DNA of 64,000 bases, taken from contig JAQTQB010000002.1 in NCBI GenBank assembly GCA_028712475.1, positions 496,001 to 560,000 on the forward strand, in the 5' to 3' direction. Made by a program: the position numbers and the translations under genes. The DNA is from Verrucomicrobiales bacterium. GTDB taxonomy: Bacteria; Verrucomicrobiota; Verrucomicrobiia; Limisphaerales; UBA11358. The notes under the pieces are model-generated. The model was not told the origin of the DNA. It was given only the letters and a program-made list of their open reading frames with translations, and searched no databases. Positions within the stretch are counted from its first letter, which is position 1, and every line of letters starts with the position of its first letter. Positions 62,040 through 64,000 of the stretch are shown here, one piece after another.

Positions 62040-63563
62040 CTACGGAGCGGCAGTCAACGCCCATTGCACACTCGAGTAGTTGTCCGGAATAGAACCGTAT
62101 TGCACATATCCAAGCTGGTTTTCGGTGTGCATTTTTGCGCCCGTCCAACGGTTGACTATCGTATAATAACCATCGCTGTTTTTTACGAAGCTCCATTGAG
62201 CGCTCCATGCACCGCTCATGTATGGATCGTATTGCACATATCCAAGCTGGTTTTCGATATGCAAATATGCGCCGGTCCAGCGGCTTTGTATCGTATAATA
62301 TCCTTCGCCATTCTTTACGAGCGTCCAATGGGAGCTCCATGCACCCGCAGCGATCGCGCCATATTGCACTTTGCCCGTCAGATTTTCGATGTGCATGAAG
62401 TAGCCTGTCCACCGGTTGCTCAAACGATAGTTGCCGCCGCCGAGACCGGGAGCTTTCGCGGCTTGGAAGGCGTTGAAAACCACATCCTTTCGGCCCGAAA
62501 TATAATAGGAACCCGGAGATCCCCCGATGCGATAAAAACCGTAGCGGCTTTCGTTGGGGGCCTGGCTGGCCAGGTTGGGCTCATCGAAGAGTTCGTAGGG
62601 GAAAATCGCCGTGACAAAGGACAGGGTCTTCAGATCGTTGACCTGGGCACCCAGACCGTCGGCCTGGCGCTGTTCCGCCTGGGCGACGGTTTCTCCCGGC
62701 AGTTGCAGCGATCCATTTCGGTTGTTCACCTCGGTGATCCAAACCGGCTTGCCGTAACTTTGCAGCTTGGATGTTACCGCCGGCTGCTGGCTGATCAGGC
62801 CCATTTCGCTATACCAATGATAAACAACGCCCTCCCAATTCGCATTTCCGCAGTCAATGAGCAGCTTGTCAATAAACCCGTAGTGATACCATCCCGCGCA
62901 TCCAATCAGGCGCTTCACGGTGGGGTGGGCTTGGCGAATGCCGTCCGCGAGCCCGTCTATGACCGCCTGGCATCGCCAGTAGGAACCCTGGATCGTGTTC
63001 GCCTGGAAACCGCCCTCGTCATGGTAGTCCGTCAGATCCTTGCCGTCTTCGCCGTCTTTTATGCAAATGAGATCCATCTCATTGCCAATCTCGATGGCTT
63101 CGAATGGCATTCCATATCCCGAATTGATCCACCAACTGGCAAAATCCTTTCCGCGTTGTTTGCAGGTGTTATAGAAGTAGGAATTTGAATACCCATTGGG
63201 ATTGGTTTTCAGATCGTCCGTGGTAAACCATGAATAAATGATTGGGATAATTTTGATGTTCGCATAGGGCGAACCCGGAGCGCGCACGGCGTCCACCAGC
63301 GCCTTGATTTCCCAGACATCGGTGGCATCAACGCGATAGTAGGTCACTCCCAGCTCCTTGACCTTGTCCAGTTGCTGCGCAGCCGAAAGACTTTGATAGA
63401 CGGGAAACGCGGGTTGACTGGAATGGCCGGCGACGCCGAAGCTTGCGGCGGAAGACGTGGCGACGCCCAACGTGAAAGAAAAGAGCGCCAGGAGCGAGCC
63501 CTTCAAAGTGCGACTAATCCGGCAGCGGCGCTGTGTCGGTGGCTTGGATTGAGATGTTTTCAT
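62040..63563 (-). CDS. Secreted clan GH-A glycosidase with three CBM13/ricin-like repeats
   Basis: 507 residues from ATG 63563 (MKTSQSKPP); the upstream extension to 63752 reads through the promoter element. Signal SLLALFSFTLGVATSSAAS. Barrel: FGVAGHSSQPAF, VTYYRVDATDVWEI, acid/base Glu in AIEIGNEMDLI, nucleophile Glu in PVWITEVNNRNG. The C-terminal ~120 residues hold three repeats of YxLSNRWTGYFMHIEN...YGxIxxGAWSxxW type, resembling beta-trefoil ricin/CBM13 or RICIN-like lectin units. It shares its GVAGH N-terminal barrel motif with the downstream glycosidase. Confidence 0.84.
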   Translation of the reverse strand: MKTSQSKPPTQRRCRISRTLKGSLLALFSFTLGVATSSAASFGVAGHSSQPAFPVYQSLSAAQQLDKVKELGVTYYRVDATDVWEIKALVDAVRAPGSPYANIKIIPIIYSWFTTDDLKTNPNGYSNSYFYNTCKQRGKDFASWWINSGYGMPFEAIEIGNEMDLICIKDGEDGKDLTDYHDEGGFQANTIQGSYWRCQAVIDGLADGIRQAHPTVKRLIGCAGWYHYGFIDKLLIDCGNANWEGVVYHWYSEMGLISQQPAVTSKLQSYGKPVWITEVNNRNGSLQLPGETVAQAEQRQADGLGAQVNDLKTLSFVTAIFPYELFDEPNLASQAPNESRYGFYRIGGSPGSYYISGRKDVVFNAFQAAKAPGLGGGNYRLSNRWTGYFMHIENLTGKVQYGAIAAGAWSSHWTLVKNGEGYYTIQSRWTGAYLHIENQLGYVQYDPYMSGAWSAQWSFVKNSDGYYTIVNRWTGAKMHTENQLGYVQYGSIPDNYSSVQWALTAAP

Positions 63564-63686
63564 AGGTGGGACATGGTTGTTGTCTGGTTGTATGTTTAGT
63601 TTATACGATGACTTGGATTGAGCGGCATGATCCAAGTCTTCGTAACATTTGTGGGTGCTGTGACAATGCGGGAAAACGCCGGACAT

Positions 63687-63733
63687 GTCACCTGATCTTT
63701 GGTAGCAACCCCGGATACTACTTTGGTAGCGCA
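63687..63733 (-). promoter_or_regulatory. Shared upstream element, copy 7 (CBM13 glycosidase)
   Basis: Minus strand: distal TGCGCTACCAAAGTAGTATC, proximal TTGCTACCAAAGATCAGGTGAC, 24 bases apart; a GCATTGTC box follows near 63662-63669. The LuxR-type gene ends 55 bases upstream of it. Confidence 0.8.
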
Positions 63734-63788
63734 GCCGGTTCCGCCATGCCAAGCGGGTGCAAGCTCCAGAAGCGTCTTTGCAGTATCG

Positions 63789-64000
63789 TCACGGCAGTTG
63801 GACCAGACCACGTCGTATTGCTTCGACCGCTGCCTGCGTGCGAGACCGGACGTGCAGTTTATAAAGCAGATGGCCGACATGCCTCTTGACTGTCAGTTCA
63901 CTTAACGAAACTGCTGCCCCAATTTCTTTATTGCTTAGTCCTTTTACAAGCAAACGCAGGATCTCATCTTCCCGTTCAGTCAATGCAGGACGCTCGGCTG
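63789..64000 (-). CDS. LuxR/NarL-type response regulator, C-terminal part
   Basis: The frame is open from the right edge (AERPALTEREDEILRLLV...) to a stop at 63789, about 70 residues. It is a complete LuxR/GerE helix-turn-helix: LTEREDEILRLLVKGLSNKEIG, then SLSELTVKRHVGHLLYKLHVRSRTQAAVEAIRRGL. The receiver domain expected at the N-terminus lies outside the window. Its place next to copy 7 of the shared element makes it a candidate regulator of that regulon. Confidence 0.9.
   Translation of the reverse strand, partial: AERPALTEREDEILRLLVKGLSNKEIGAAVSLSELTVKRHVGHLLYKLHVRSRTQAAVEAIRRGLVQLP

Noticed and set aside
52379-63733. Spaced repeats as a CRISPR-like array
   Set aside because: Copies are kilobases apart, each upstream of a gene, with no spacers or cas genes.

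Overview
The window looks like a chromosomal segment of a Verrucomicrobiota bacterium (Limisphaerales/Pedosphaerales-like; this is inference). The support is high-GC coding, weak Shine-Dalgarno signals, DUF1559-type pseudopilins, a PEP-CTERM protein, many secreted glycosidases with C-terminal tails ending in FYxV/FFQI-like strings, and a hydrogenase-4-like complex headed by a PTS-IIA gene. No rRNA or CRISPR array was seen.

Layout. (1) 1-7367, minus strand: an operon of HyfB, HyfC, HyfE, HyfF and HyfG-like proteins headed by an HTH/PTS-EIIA protein. The visible large-subunit sequence lacks the N-terminal CxxC nickel ligands, so this is more likely an energy-converting-hydrogenase-related (Ehr) complex than a hydrogenase. 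Two long hairpin repeats sit between its genes. (2) 7368-7960: a divergent intergenic region ending in two terminator-like hairpins. (3) 7961-24217, plus strand: one tightly overlapping 14-gene operon. It encodes a creatininase-family hydrolase, a GlnT/gamma-glutamylmethylamide-synthetase-like enzyme, an ABC importer, a polysaccharide-deacetylase-like hydrolase, a Rieske oxygenase, a SUMF1/EgtB-like protein, a TIM-barrel isomerase, a urea/guanidine carboxylase, an allophanate hydrolase, two urea-carboxylase-associated proteins (carboxyguanidine deiminase type) and a small membrane protein. It reads as a pathway that strips an N-substituted guanidine or ureido compound down to ammonia. (4) 24234-29970: tRNA-Ser(CGA), then a probable mobilizable element (tyrosine integrase, MobF relaxase-helicase, accessory protein, oriT-like hairpin, two large palindromes) ending beside a decayed hsdR fragment.

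(5) 30023-51275, minus strand: a carbohydrate-utilization locus flanked by two paralogous GntR/LacI chimeric regulators. It holds Gfo/Idh and ThuA (3-keto-glycoside type chemistry), GH31, beta-phosphoglucomutase, GH65 phosphorylase, a sodium/solute symporter, GH38, GH97 and two secreted clan-A glycosidases. (6) 51474-64000, minus strand: two pseudopilin-like proteins, three more secreted clan-A glycosidases (one with CBM13/ricin-like repeats), and three paralogous secreted proteins, one with a PEP-CTERM tail. Seven transcription units in this part share one upstream element (two TGCTACC direct repeats about 24 bp apart, then a CATTATC-like box). The truncated gene at the right edge is a LuxR/NarL-type regulator and is the obvious candidate to bind it.

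The two most promising unexplained systems are the combined creatininase/Rieske/guanidine-carboxylase operon and the seven-copy promoter element tied to secreted proteins.
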